DNA of 33,755 bases from positions 783,844 to 817,598 of the forward strand of contig NZ_KN708638.1 in the NCBI RefSeq assembly GCF_000805335.1. The letters run 5' to 3'. The notes beneath the pieces were generated by a model. The model searched no databases and was not told the DNA's origin. It worked only from the letters and a program-made list of their open reading frames with translations. This DNA is from Streptomyces sp. CT34 (GTDB lineage Bacteria; Actinomycetota; Actinomycetes; Streptomycetales; Streptomycetaceae). Below are positions 1 through 7,957 of the stretch, in pieces; position 1 is the stretch's first letter, and every line of letters begins with the position of its first letter. Made by a program: the position numbers and the translations under genes.

Positions 1-638
1 GTCAGATACTGATGGGGAGCGATACCGAACGCGCCGCTGAAGGCCCGCACCAGGTGCGCAGGGTGGGCGTGCACCAACTTCCCGGCCTCCTCCAGCGAAA
101 TCCCGTGGAGCAGCCGTTCGTCGAGAAGATCACGCAGGCTGTGGGCCGGACCACGGCCGGTCCTGGGCGTATCGGTGACGAGCCGGGGCCGCAGGTGACC
201 GCGCAGCCGTTCACCGATCAGGGCCAGGCGGCTCTCCGCTTCCAACTCGTCGCCGCGGTGCGCCAGGGCCGTGTGCAACTGCCCGACGCGGCGGCGCAGA
301 AGCGGGTCGACCAGGTCGGGGCCGTCCACCGCCGGCCCGATGAAGCTCTCGTCCAGCTGTGTCAGGTCGAGGTAGAGCACCCGCTTGCGGAAGCCATCCG
401 CGGTGGCGGGTGAGCCGTTGTGCGGTACCTGCGGCGGCAGCAGGGAGACCGTGCCATGCGGAGTGCCGCGCTCGCGGCGGTTGAGGTCGTAGCGCACCGC
501 ACCGTCGTCGACGATCAGCAAGGTCCACACGTCGTGCACGTGCATCGGGTACGCGTGGTCGGTGAAGTGGGCGTGGAAGACCTCGACGACACCCGGCACC
601 TGCGGGCGCCACGCGGAAATCTGCTGCCGGCTGCACAT
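1..638 (-). CDS. AraC family transcriptional regulator (partial)
   Basis: Reading the complement from the ATG at 638-636 gives an open frame of 212 codons that runs off the left edge, so the C-terminal end is missing. The N-terminal half (about residues 20-100) looks like an AraC-type cupin sensor domain: it has an AYPMHVHDVWTL stretch, followed by a promoter-proximal pattern ending in LLPPQVPHNG. The C-terminal part begins the first helix-turn-helix of the AraC DNA-binding domain (ISLEEAGKLVHAHPAHLVRAF, about residues 185-205, then GIAPHQY). It is divergent from a DUF2000 gene 50 bp away, a pairing often seen in actinomycetes, so it probably controls that gene. The ligand is unknown. A TTG start 15 nt upstream is possible. 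The family call is firm; the start is moderately sure. Confidence 0.85.
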   Translation of the reverse strand, partial: MCSRQQISAWRPQVPGVVEVFHAHFTDHAYPMHVHDVWTLLIVDDGAVRYDLNRRERGTPHGTVSLLPPQVPHNGSPATADGFRKRVLYLDLTQLDESFIGPAVDGPDLVDPLLRRRVGQLHTALAHRGDELEAESRLALIGERLRGHLRPRLVTDTPRTGRGPAHSLRDLLDERLLHGISLEEAGKLVHAHPAHLVRAFSGAFGIAPHQYL

Positions 639-688
639 GCAAGGAACGTACAAGACGGTCCGGTGGCGCGATCGGCAGGCTCGGAGTC

Positions 689-1120
689 ATGACCACCGAG
701 ATCACTCCCGTACGTTTCGACACCAAGATCGCCGTTCTGCTGCGCGAGGACCTGGCGCCCTGGCAGCGGCTGAACGTGACCGCGTTCCTGGTCAGCGGGC
801 TCGGCACGGAACTTCCCGAAGTGATCGGCGAACCGTATGCCGACGCCGACGGCACCGCATACCTGCCGATGTTCCGCCAGCCCGTCCTGGCCTTCGAAGG
901 GGCGAAGGAGACCCTGACCGCCGCGCACGGCCGCGCTCTGTCCCGCGCGCTTCCCCTGTCGGTGTTCACCTCCGACCTCTTCGCCACCGGCAACGACCGT
1001 GACAACCGCGCAGCCGTCCGGACCGTCCCGAAGGACCAGTTGGATCTGGTCGGGCTCGCCGTGTACGGGCCGCGCAACGCGGTCGACAAGGTACTCAAGG
1101 GCGCCCGAATGCACCCCTGA
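689..1120 (+). CDS. DUF2000 family protein
   Basis: The 143-residue product begins MTTEITPVRFDTKIAVLL and matches the length and general pattern of DUF2000 proteins: a compact alpha/beta domain with a VLREDLAPWQRLNV start and a central segment PMFRQPVLAFEG. No transmembrane segment or signal peptide is visible. The biochemical role of the family is not established to my knowledge; related proteins are thought to be peptidyl-tRNA hydrolase-like folds. It sits head-to-head with the AraC-type regulator, with a 50-bp shared promoter region. The regulator is therefore the likely controller. A GC-rich hairpin follows 40 bp after the stop. Confidence 0.75.
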   Translation: MTTEITPVRFDTKIAVLLREDLAPWQRLNVTAFLVSGLGTELPEVIGEPYADADGTAYLPMFRQPVLAFEGAKETLTAAHGRALSRALPLSVFTSDLFATGNDRDNRAAVRTVPKDQLDLVGLAVYGPRNAVDKVLKGARMHP

Positions 1121-1159
1121 GTGCCTTTGGCCTGCGCCACCCGTCACCCGTCACCCGGC

Positions 1160-1177
1160 CACCGCCCCAGGGCGGTG
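1160..1177. terminator. Hairpin between convergent genes
   Basis: CACCGCC, loop CCAG, GGCGGTG: a perfect 7-bp stem lying between the end of the DUF2000 gene and the end of the convergent methyltransferase gene. There is no T-run, as is usual for Streptomyces terminators. It could serve both strands. Confidence 0.45.
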
Positions 1178-1210
1178 AACCGCAGCGGAACAGCCCCGGC
1201 CTCCCTACGA

Positions 1211-2122
1211 CTACGCGCCTGAAGAGGCGGCATCGGCCCGCGTCCGTCCCAGGAAGAGGCTGGTGATCACCTTCACGTGTGCGCCTCCGCCGTGTTCGTC
1301 CACGATGCGGGTCATCGCGTCGAAGACCTTTTTCCGTGCCTGCGACGGCAGCGCGCGGTAGCCGCTGTAGGAGGCGAACAGGCCGATGAGTGCGGACGTG
1401 GACCGTTCGTGTACGGAGGTGTAGAGGCGGTGGTCCGGGTCGACGAAACCGGTCGCCGTCATCTCGCGCCACTGGCGGGATTCGGGACCCCGGCGTGCGG
1501 GACGGGGGCGGGGATCGAGGAGGGTGTCCGGCGGTATCTCGATACCGAGCCGAGTGTGGGCGGCGGTCAGCCGGTCCGCCAGTTCGCCGCACTGGAGAAT
1601 CCAGTGGTTCCAGAAGAGGGCGATCGCTCCGCCGGGAGAGAGTGCGGCCTGTGCCCTGGCCCAGCGCACCGCCGGGTCGACCCAGTGCCATGCCTGTGCG
1701 CAGTACAGCAACCCGTAGCGTCGTGCGGGGCGCCAGGCTTCGAAGTCGGCGACCTCGATGCTGACGCTGGCGTCGGGCAGCTCCGCGCAGCGATGCCGTA
1801 GCACCCGGGCCATACGGGCGTCCGGCTCGACGCAGGTCAGCGGTACGCCGGACCGTGCGAAGGCCAGCGTCGCCTTGCCGGTTCCGGCACCTACCTCCAG
1901 CGCCGGCCGGCCCGCCGTCAGAGCAGCGAAGTCCAGGACCTCATCGACGAGTTGGTGGGGATAGCCGGGCCTGGCCGAGTCGTACTGCTCGGCGTCGTCC
2001 CCGAAAATGTGGCGGCGCGACGGCGCCGGCGCCGGGTCGTTGCTGGGGGTCCCGTACGGCATGGGCGACACCGTAGGCGATACGGCAGTGGGCCGGGAGA
2101 GCGCCTGCCGCGAGTCGGCCAT
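1211..2122 (-). CDS. Class I SAM-dependent methyltransferase
   Basis: This 303-residue protein has the Rossmann methyltransferase core. Motif I is LEVGAGTGKAT (about residues 75-85), and an acidic ribose-binding residue follows in CVEPDARM (99-101). The segment IEVADFEAW matches motif III, and the aromatic stretch YCAQAWHWVDP is typical of the UbiE/Methyltransf_11-25 group. It is probably cytosolic and acts on a small molecule; the substrate cannot be read from sequence. The start is uncertain: the ATG at 2122 precedes a poorly conserved 20-residue leader, and an internal ATG at 2062 (MPYGTP) would remove it. It is divergent from a TetR regulator (177-bp gap), a likely regulator-target pair. 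Confidence 0.85.
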   Translation of the reverse strand: MADSRQALSRPTAVSPTVSPMPYGTPSNDPAPAPSRRHIFGDDAEQYDSARPGYPHQLVDEVLDFAALTAGRPALEVGAGTGKATLAFARSGVPLTCVEPDARMARVLRHRCAELPDASVSIEVADFEAWRPARRYGLLYCAQAWHWVDPAVRWARAQAALSPGGAIALFWNHWILQCGELADRLTAAHTRLGIEIPPDTLLDPRPRPARRGPESRQWREMTATGFVDPDHRLYTSVHERSTSALIGLFASYSGYRALPSQARKKVFDAMTRIVDEHGGGAHVKVITSLFLGRTRADAASSGA

Positions 2123-2299
2123 TCTCCGGTATCGGTCCGGGCCGGTGTTTGTTCTCGGTTCACCCTGGTGTGCGGCGCTTCATGGCTCCTGCGTGCGGTG
2201 TGGGCGGTGCCTGTTGCAGCGCGCTACGCTTGGGTAAGCGGAACGATGTTCCATTACGGCGCCACGGATCGCCGTTCCGGCCGGCAGGAGGAGGGCACC

Positions 2300-2941
2300 A
2301 TGACCGATGGCCCGACGGACATCGATGGCCCGGGGGACGGGGATGGCCTGACGGACAGGGAGCACCCCCCTCAGCGCATGCGCGCCGACGCGCAGCGCAG
2401 CATCGACACCCTGCTCACCGCGGCGGCAGAGGTGTTCACCGACTCCGGCGTGGACGCCCCCGTGCGACGGATCACCGCCAAGGCGGGCGTCGGAGCAGGC
2501 ACTCTCTACCGGCACTTCCCACAGCGCTCGGACCTCATCGCCGCCGTCTTCCGCCATGAAGCCGACGCCTGCGCCGATGCCGCTCCCGCCCTCGCGGCCC
2601 GGCACGAACCCGTCGAAGCGCTCGCCCAGTGGTTGCAGCGCTTCGCTGCCTTCATCGCCACCAAACGCGGACTCACCACCGCCCTGCACTCGGGCGACCC
2701 GGCCTACGACAGCCTGCCCGCCCACTTCCAGCAGCGCTTCCTGCCCGTCCTCGGTGCGCTCCTCGACACCGCGGCGACAGCCGGCGAAATCCGCTCCGAC
2801 ATCGAACCCGACGACCTGCTTCGCGCCGTGGCCAACCTGACCCTGCCCGCCCATGAGGACCACAGCGGCCATACGCAACGCGTCATCGCCCTGCTCGTCG
2901 ACGGACTCCGCTACGGCGCCCGCACGCAGGAACCCCCCTGA
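2300..2941 (+). CDS. TetR family transcriptional regulator
   Basis: The ATG at 2300 follows an AGGAGG ribosome site at 2286-2291, which fixes the start even though the frame stays open upstream. The 213-residue product has an acidic Asp/Gly-rich leader of about 25 residues. A TetR_N helix-turn-helix follows at about 34-80 (TLLTAAAEVF ... RITAKAGVGAGTLYRHFPQRSDLIAAVF). The C-terminal half is an all-helical ligand domain containing ALHSGDPAYDSLPAHFQQRFLPVLG, of the kind found in TetR C-terminal families of actinomycetes. It is a DNA-binding repressor whose ligand is unknown. It is divergent from the SAM methyltransferase gene, its most likely target. Confidence 0.9.
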   Translation: MTDGPTDIDGPGDGDGLTDREHPPQRMRADAQRSIDTLLTAAAEVFTDSGVDAPVRRITAKAGVGAGTLYRHFPQRSDLIAAVFRHEADACADAAPALAARHEPVEALAQWLQRFAAFIATKRGLTTALHSGDPAYDSLPAHFQQRFLPVLGALLDTAATAGEIRSDIEPDDLLRAVANLTLPAHEDHSGHTQRVIALLVDGLRYGARTQEPP

Positions 2942-3226
2942 GACGCGCCTTCGGTGGAGCCGTACCGTTCCACATGTCGGCCACAGGATCGGGATCGCGC
3001 CGCACCGTGCACGCGGTGCCTGGGCTTCTCGTCCGTCCGCTCAGCACGGGTCGACGTCGGGGATGCGGGAGAACGCGGAAAAGGGAACAGACGCCGGACG
3101 AGCCCAGCGCGAGGCCGCGGTAAATCGTTCCCTCGCCACCCACACGAAGGACACTGGGCGTATCGGCGAACGGGCGGGGAAAGTTGCCGCCTGGAATGCC
3201 AACTGCCTTACCTCAGGGAGTAGTTA

Positions 3227-3454
3227 GTGCGTCGCAGCCGAATCGCCACTGTCATCCTCGGAACCTTCGCGTTCTTCGGGTTCATCGCCACACCAGCCCA
3301 AGCGTCACCCCAGCCTCTCGCCGACCAGGCCTTCGGCCTCGTCGGCGCGACGTGGAGCAAGGTCATGCCGAAGAGCCTTACAGATAGTGCCGTGGCCGGC
3401 GCTACCCAAACCAATGGGTCACCGCAAGGATCACAGCCGCTGAACAACGGCTGA
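3227..3454 (+). CDS. Small secreted protein (75 aa), unknown function
   Basis: The GTG start at 3227 follows a GGGAG site at 3216-3220. The first 26 residues form a Sec signal peptide: positive MRRSR, a hydrophobic core TVILGTFAFFGF, and a TPAQA-S cleavage site. The predicted mature chain is about 49 residues, without cysteine, and ends in a Gly/Ser/Asn/Gln-rich tail. I do not recognise the family. It is one of six small exported proteins in this window. It has no operon partner: it is followed by a convergent gene for another secreted protein. Confidence 0.65.
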   Translation: MRRSRIATVILGTFAFFGFIATPAQASPQPLADQAFGLVGATWSKVMPKSLTDSAVAGATQTNGSPQGSQPLNNG

Positions 3455-3693
3455 CGCAATGGCCCGCAGGTGGTGATCCCCGTCCCGGTCCGCGGCATGG
3501 CCGCCGGTCAGATCACCAGCCCATGGGCGGGTTGCCCGGAACCCCGGTCGCGGTCGCGGAGACCGGCGGCCGGGGTGGCGATCATGTCCGAGGGAAGGAA
3601 CAAAGACCCAGTTCAGGCCAGAGCGACCAAATCCCGGTAGTCCTCCCTCCACAGGCCATGTCCGGCGTCACGCACAACGGAACCTGTCACGGA

Positions 3694-4056
3694 TTACTTC
3701 TTGACGTACAGGTACTGGTAGAGCATCCAGAGATCGGTGATCTTCACCATCTCCTCGTGGCAGACATACTGATGCCACTTTCCGTCGGCCACTCCCTGGT
3801 CGCCCATCTTGCGACAGGAGGCGTCATCACCCATGAACGAGCGCTCAAGGGTGTAACCGGCCGGCGGGGTCCAGTCGGCCTGAGACGAGCGCGGAGCGGC
3901 AGCTGCATCGCTCGTCAGGGTCGCAGCCCGCACAGGCGTCTTCAGGGACGCCACCTGCGGATTCGTCGCAGCCTGCGCGACGCCCTGAGAGGATATGGCG
4001 ACTGCCACACCGGCCGCAGCGACACCCGCTGCGGCGATGATCTTCTTCATCTTCAT
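3694..4056 (-). CDS. Small secreted protein with a cysteine pair (120 aa)
   Basis: The start is the ATG at 4056-4054, preceded on the complement by AAAGGAAC. Residues 1-28 are a signal peptide (MKMKKIIAAAGVAAAGVAV ... AQA-A). The mature part has an Ala-rich linker and then a compact C-terminal domain of about 60 residues (WTPPAGYTLERSFMGDDASC to YQYLYVKK). That domain carries two cysteines about 20 residues apart that could form a disulfide, and it is rich in Trp and Tyr. I do not recognise it as a named family. It resembles small extracellular proteins of Streptomyces of unknown role. It is convergent with the preceding small secreted protein gene. Confidence 0.7.
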   Translation of the reverse strand: MKMKKIIAAAGVAAAGVAVAISSQGVAQAATNPQVASLKTPVRAATLTSDAAAAPRSSQADWTPPAGYTLERSFMGDDASCRKMGDQGVADGKWHQYVCHEEMVKITDLWMLYQYLYVKK

Positions 4057-4113
4057 GACGAGTTCCTTTGCCAGCGAGTTCCTACCGGGGCAACTTCCCA
4101 TGGCGGGCATCAC

Positions 4114-4455
4114 CCTCGGACAAACGAGGAGTCAGGACCGTAAGAGGGCGTTCCGGCAACTACAGAGGGGATGCAAGTCGAACCCCGGAAATCCATAACC
4201 CATAATCCATACAGCGTCCCCCACTTCCCCCTACCCTCCGACATCGAAGGACTCTGCAGTGCATCACGGATGCTTTCACGGATACGCCGCACCAATCGAC
4301 GCCATAAATTGAGGGGAACCTGATCACGAATGGCCTGAATTGGCGTACGCACAAGGGAGGATCCCTCCAGCGCGAAAGCAAAGAGCGGGGTTGATGCCCC
4401 CAACTCCCCCACCAAACAGCAGCTTCAGGCCACCCAGCCCGAACGTCACCACTAA
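4114..4455. other. Gene-poor stretch, lower GC
   Basis: I see no convincing gene. Base composition drops noticeably compared with the flanks. There is a short run of CATAA-type direct repeats at 4191-4211 and a small GGAGG-ATC-CCTCC palindrome near 4362-4375. One open frame on the complement (4110-4415) lacks G/C third-position bias and a ribosome site. The stretch probably contains the upstream region of the small secreted protein gene ending at 3694. Confidence 0.4.
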
Positions 4456-4701
4456 TTACTCGGAATCAAGATTCCTCGAAACTTGATCTCGTTCGCCTCT
4501 CGTTCGACGCAAACAGACCACACTCCGCGCCATCTGGAGGAGCCCGGTCTCCAGCTCGTCCAACTCCCCCCGAACCAACGGGAGAAGGCTCAACGCAACG
4601 GTGACATCGGCCTGGTACACCTCCGGTTCACCGTCATCCGGCTGTGCGGCCCCGCCGAGCAGGAACGACACGAGCCGGAATGCCTCATGCGGTCCGATCA
4701 C
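4456..4701 (-). CDS. Hypothetical protein, possibly a truncated DNA-binding protein
   Basis: The GTG at 4701-4699 opens an 81-residue frame. Its first 60 residues have good Streptomyces codon use, and the helical pattern ADVTVALSLLPLVRGELDEL is followed by ETGLLQMARS. This resembles the start of small actinomycete proteins in which such a helix leads into a helix-turn-helix (ARxRGLTWxxIA). Here the last 20 residues (CLRRTRGERDQV...) do not continue that pattern and their codon third positions become A/T-rich. That suggests a truncated or frame-damaged gene. The alternative is a short intact gene of unknown function. I could not identify the missing part downstream. Confidence 0.35.
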   Translation of the reverse strand: MIGPHEAFRLVSFLLGGAAQPDDGEPEVYQADVTVALSLLPLVRGELDELETGLLQMARSVVCLRRTRGERDQVSRNLDSE

Positions 4702-4839
4702 CGATGGGTGGACCTGCCGGCGGCGCGTACTCCGCTTCAGCTGACAACGGCTTCCGCTCGGCCGCGTTGCCGCCTCCGGTCCGTTCGAGAGCCGTTCCTG
4801 CTCCCGCCCCTCCTCAAGTGCGGCTGCCGGTCGCCGGAG

Positions 4840-5739
4840 TCAGACTGCGGGGTGGCCGATGGAGTCGAGGAGTCCGAGTTCTTCCTCTGACAGTTGCAGG
4901 GTCCCGGCCGCCAGATTGTCAATGAGGTGGTCCGGGTTGCCCGTTCCCGGAATGGCCAGGACGTGCCGTCCCTGGTGCAGGACCCATGCCAGGCGTACCT
5001 GTGCCGGTGATATCCCGTGTGCATGGGCGACGTTGAGGACCTGCTCGTGTTCGCTACGGCCGGCTCCTGACTCCCGCCCGTCGCCGGCAATGGCGAAGTA
5101 GGGCACGAATGCGATGTCATGTGTGGCGCATGCGTGGAGCATCTGCTCGCCACCGCGCGCGTCGATGCCGTAGCGGTTCTGGACGCACACCACGGGCGCG
5201 ATCGCCTGGGCCTCCGCCAGGTGGTCCAGACTGGCGTTGGAGATGCCGAGGTGGCGGACGAGCCCGGCGTCGCGTAGCTCGGCGAGAGCCCCGAAGTGCT
5301 CGCTGATCGCAGCCTGCCCCATGATGCGCAGGTTGACCAGGTCCAGGTGGTCGCGACCGAGCTGACGCAGGTTTTCCTCGACTTGGCCGCGCAACTGCTC
5401 GGGGCGCGCCGGAGCGGCCCACTCGCCGGACGCGTCCCGTACGGGGCCGACCTTGGTGGCGATGACCAGGTCGTCCCGGTACGGCGTCAGGGCCGTGTTG
5501 ATCAGCTCGTTGGCGGAGCGCAGCGACGAAAAGTAGAACGCCGCGGTGTCGATGTGGTTGACGCCGAGCTCGACCGCGCGGCGCAGCACGCCGATCGCCT
5601 GGCTCCGATCGCGTGGAGTGCCTTCGTGGAAGGCGGCACGACCAGTCAGCCGCATGGCACCCAGGCCGATCCGGTTGACTCTGAAGTCCCCGAGAAACCA
5701 GGCGCCGGCATCCCCCGCAGAGACCTTGTCGGATGTCAT
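4840..5739 (-). CDS. Aldo/keto reductase, PdxI (YdbC)-like
   Basis: This is a 299-residue (alpha/beta)8 NADPH-dependent reductase. The early part (VNRIGLGAMRLTGRAAF ... GVNHIDTAAFYF) follows the pattern of E. coli PdxI/YdbC, a pyridoxal reductase. The catalytic residues are Asp64, Tyr69 and Lys96 (VIATKVG). The usual active-site His is replaced in LDLVNLRIMG, as in PdxI (LDVVNLRV). The coenzyme-binding end reads AIPGTGNPDHLIDNLAAG. A likely role is vitamin B6 aldehyde reduction, but related enzymes accept other carbonyls. The start is the ATG at 5739-5737, with AAAGGAG 12 nt upstream; longer frames exist but lack homologous sequence. It is cytosolic and monocistronic. Confidence 0.85.
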   Translation of the reverse strand: MTSDKVSAGDAGAWFLGDFRVNRIGLGAMRLTGRAAFHEGTPRDRSQAIGVLRRAVELGVNHIDTAAFYFSSLRSANELINTALTPYRDDLVIATKVGPVRDASGEWAAPARPEQLRGQVEENLRQLGRDHLDLVNLRIMGQAAISEHFGALAELRDAGLVRHLGISNASLDHLAEAQAIAPVVCVQNRYGIDARGGEQMLHACATHDIAFVPYFAIAGDGRESGAGRSEHEQVLNVAHAHGISPAQVRLAWVLHQGRHVLAIPGTGNPDHLIDNLAAGTLQLSEEELGLLDSIGHPAV

Positions 5740-6278
5740 CGCTACCACCAGCTCCTTTCGAACCGCCCTCATCCTTTGGGGATTTGGGACGAGGCGACAG
5801 GGGCGGAGTATGCACAGGTGAGAGATGTGAGGAGAAGGCATGGGACGACAGGGGAATGTCACAGCAAAACCGGGAATCCGCGCGCGGCACGCCTGGTTGT
5901 CAGAAGTGACGCTTCCTTCTCGTCGGCGCCTCCCGTCCCGCCGTCATGGACAGAGCAACATCAGGGGGACGGCAGTGAGTGAGGGTGCAGAGGGAAGCAG
6001 ACACCTCCGCGCTTGTCGGAGCGGATCGGCGGTCGGCGGATCACCGCCGCCCCACGCCTCTGGCCGATGGCATGGTGTCGCCCCGTTCCCTGTACTGCGA
6101 CCGATACCCCTGACCCCACCAGGAGTGTGGGTTATCCGATAAGCAGGGTGTATCCGGGTCTCGGTAGTCGTGAAACTCAGCGTGTCACTGAGGAGTTGGG
6201 ACATATTCCGCATTAGTTTCATAGCCGTACGAAGCCGATCAATTTTTGATCGCTTTCGACCGACCTACCGGAGATGAA
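5740..6278. other. Intergenic region upstream of two genes
   Basis: This region holds the promoters of the divergent aldo/keto reductase and small secreted protein genes. A + frame at 5840-6142 has a good ribosome site but poor third-position GC and no recognisable domain, so I do not call it. The right end (6120-6278) is AT-richer and contains a direct TATCCG repeat and a perfect 7-bp inverted repeat (listed separately). Confidence 0.5.
6224..6252 (+). promoter_or_regulatory. Repeated motif with a perfect inverted repeat
   Basis: GCCGTACGAAGCCGATCAA (6224-6242) recurs with one change at 7149-7167. Its right end forms CGATCAA-TTT-TTGATCG (6236-6252), a perfect 7-bp inverted repeat 27 bp before the start codon of the secreted protein gene at 6279. 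A regulator site or a leader hairpin are both possible. Confidence 0.4.
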
Positions 6279-6620
6279 ATGCGCAAGCTTCGTAAGGCCG
6301 CCGTTGTGATTGCCGTACTGGGCAGCGTTGGCCTCCTCGGCGCCGGCCCCGCAATCGCCCACGGCGGGAGCCAGGGCGGGAACTCCTCCTTCTCCAGCGA
6401 CGAGCAACAAGGCGGGAAGGGGGGCGGGAAGGAAGGGCCCTTCGATGTCTCCCAGGGCACTCAGTGCCGGTCGCACGATCTGAACATCGACGTCCTCGGT
6501 GCGGTCGGCGTCCTCGACGGCGCGCTGGGTAACGCGCTCAACGGTGAGGGCGCCGCGGGTGCACAGCAGACCAGGCTGGGCTCCACCATGGGCTGCAACA
6601 ACAGCGCCTTCCAGAAGTAA
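6279..6620 (+). CDS. Small secreted protein with Gly-rich linker (113 aa)
   Basis: The ATG at 6279 follows GGAG at 6270-6273, and an upstream in-frame ATG has no ribosome site. Residues 1-27 are a signal peptide (MRKLRKAAVVIAVLGSVGLLG ... AIA-H). After a Gly/Ser/Gln/Lys linker (about 28-52) comes a domain of about 55 residues. It has two cysteines (QGTQCRSHDLNIDVLG and GSTMGCNNSAF) enclosing a Gly/Ala/Leu-rich segment GAVGVLDGALGNALNGEG. I recall similar short exported proteins widely in Streptomyces, but no assigned function. The Asn/Gly/hydrophobic make-up is reminiscent of surface-active chaplin-like proteins, though it is not a chaplin domain. A strong hairpin follows at 6630. Confidence 0.75.
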   Translation: MRKLRKAAVVIAVLGSVGLLGAGPAIAHGGSQGGNSSFSSDEQQGGKGGGKEGPFDVSQGTQCRSHDLNIDVLGAVGVLDGALGNALNGEGAAGAQQTRLGSTMGCNNSAFQK

Positions 6621-6629
6621 GGGCAGAGG

Positions 6630-6664
6630 GTCCCGGTGCCCGGCCGACGGCCGGGCACCGGGAC
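6630..6664. terminator. Strong hairpin terminator
   Basis: GTCCCGGTGCCCGGCC, loop GAC, then its exact complement: a perfect 16-bp stem with a 3-nt loop, beginning 10 nt after the stop of the secreted protein gene. Confidence 0.8.
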
Positions 6665-6713
6665 TCGCCCCGAAGCCCGCACATATGGGCGTTGACACCC
6701 ACCCGTAATCGAG

Positions 6714-7142
6714 ATGCCGGATCGGCTTCATCGCTGTTTGATGGTGCGGGTGGAACCCAACCTCGTGACCGACGAGCGGCTGAGCCGCGTCCTGGATGAA
6801 CTGATCCGCCGAGAACCACTGTTTCACCGAACCGAGTTCGGAACGACCAGGGCTGATTTTGCGGCCATGACAGCGCCGGACTTCTGGGAGACGGGCGCAT
6901 CAGGGCAACGCTACGACCGTGCCCATGTACTCGATGTCCTGGAAGAGCGACATAAGGATCCGCCGGCCGAGGAGTGGGAGGCCGCCGAGTTCCGCTGCCG
7001 TGAACTGGCGGCGGATGTCTATCTGTTGACCTATACGTTGGTCCTCAACGGACGGACGTCTCGACGGGTGACGATCTGGCAGCAGGATGCAGACGGGTGG
7101 AAAGTCCTTTACCACCAGGGGACTCTCGTCCAGGATTCGTGA
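6714..7142 (+). CDS. SnoaL/DUF4440-like (NTF2-fold) protein
   Basis: The conserved region starts near DERLSRVLDELIRREPLF and runs through HRTEFGTTRADFAAMTAPDFWETGA to the beta strands LLTYTLVL and RRVTIWQQDADGWKVLYHQG. This pattern fits the NTF2-like DUF4440 group of about 130 residues, single-domain cytosolic proteins of mostly unknown function. Three in-frame starts are possible (ATG 6714, ATG 6741, GTG 6744). None has a clear ribosome site, and I list the longest, giving 142 residues. The core domain does not need the first ten residues. It stands alone between two hairpin/repeat elements. Confidence 0.7.
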   Translation: MPDRLHRCLMVRVEPNLVTDERLSRVLDELIRREPLFHRTEFGTTRADFAAMTAPDFWETGASGQRYDRAHVLDVLEERHKDPPAEEWEAAEFRCRELAADVYLLTYTLVLNGRTSRRVTIWQQDADGWKVLYHQGTLVQDS

Positions 7143-7148
7143 GCTTTC

Positions 7149-7167
7149 GCCGTACGGAGCCGATCAA
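7149..7167 (+). repeat. Second copy of the 19-bp motif
   Basis: GCCGTACGGAGCCGATCAA, 18 of 19 identical to 6224-6242 and preceded in both places by a TTTC-containing stretch. It lies 7 nt after the stop of the DUF4440-like gene, with no + strand gene downstream. Confidence 0.35.
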
Positions 7168-7298
7168 GTCCCCTTGACCGGTGATGGATGGGGGGGCGGA
7201 TGCGTGGACGTTCGGTTGGGGGCACGCCGTAGCGCGCGGATCTCCGTCAAACGCCCGCAGCAGGGAACCTCATGCGGTTCCGGTTCCTCTTCTTCGTC

Positions 7299-7796
7299 TT
7301 ATTCGTCGCCGAGGGGCTCGCCCAGCTTCTCGGCGAGCTGGAACAGGGCGGGCAGGGCACCCACGATGGCGGCGCGTTCGGTGTCGTCGAGAGCGGAGAG
7401 CGCGGCATCCATGCGGCGTTCGTGGGCCGCGGTCCAGGCGGCGAGTTGTTCGCGCCCCGCGTCGGTGAGGGTGACGGCGGAGGCGCGGCGATCGGCGAGG
7501 TCGACGTCCCGGGCGACCAGTCCTGCGGAGATCATCTGGCCGATCAGCCCGCTCACGGTGCTGGGGGCCAGGCGCTGGCGGGTGGCGAGGTCGCTGATCC
7601 GGGCGGGCGAGTGCTCGCCCAGTACCTGCAACAGCTCCACCTGTGCCATGGGCAGCGCTTCCCACGGGTAGTCGGTGCGGATCGATGCGCGCAGCGCGCG
7701 GCGCAGGCGCGTGACGGCCTCGGTGAGCAGACGGGCGTCCGGCTCCTCGCCGGTGGGCCGGGGCGGCGGGACCTCGGAGCGGGACTGCGCAGACAT
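7299..7796 (-). CDS. MarR family transcriptional regulator
   Basis: The start is the ATG at 7796-7794 (MSAQSRSE); the frame stays open further upstream but only with unconserved sequence. The 165-residue product has the MarR winged-helix core: LPMAQVELLQVLGEHSPARISDLATRQ, then LAPSTVSGLIGQMISAGLVARDVDLADRRAS, the wing VTLTDAGREQL, and a C-terminal dimer helix. It is divergent from lgt and has an export gene (DHA2 transporter) two genes away. Both promoters share a 16-bp sequence that is a plausible site for this protein. The expected mode is release of repression on binding a toxic small molecule. Confidence 0.9.
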   Translation of the reverse strand: MSAQSRSEVPPPRPTGEEPDARLLTEAVTRLRRALRASIRTDYPWEALPMAQVELLQVLGEHSPARISDLATRQRLAPSTVSGLIGQMISAGLVARDVDLADRRASAVTLTDAGREQLAAWTAAHERRMDAALSALDDTERAAIVGALPALFQLAEKLGEPLGDE

Positions 7797-7877
7797 GCGC
7801 CAAGCGTAGCCGGACCGGGGCACGGTCCTGCCTGCTGTGTCGTGCACCGGGTGGCGATCGCGCGGGACGCCCGCACC

Positions 7878-7905
7878 GCAAAAGGTTCGGTGTCCGATGT
7901 ATCGT
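7878..7905 (+). promoter_or_regulatory. Candidate MarR-type operator/promoter upstream of lgt
   Basis: GCAAAA (7878-7883), then GG, then TTCGGTGTCCGATGTA (7886-7901), overlapping a TATCGT -10-like hexamer (7900-7905). The same 16 bases lie in the same orientation upstream of the DHA2 transporter gene. Within the site CGG-TGT-CCG is an inverted repeat. It also lies 90 bp upstream of the divergent MarR gene. Confidence 0.55.
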
Positions 7906-7957
7906 CGTACGGGTCCTCCCCGGCCCCGCGCCGGGTCCCGTGCGTGCATGAACGGTC

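Noticed and set aside
5840..6142. A 100-residue + frame with a good ribosome site (GAGGAG before ATG)
   Set aside because: Third-position GC is near 55 percent, far below real genes here, and there is no domain or conserved pattern.
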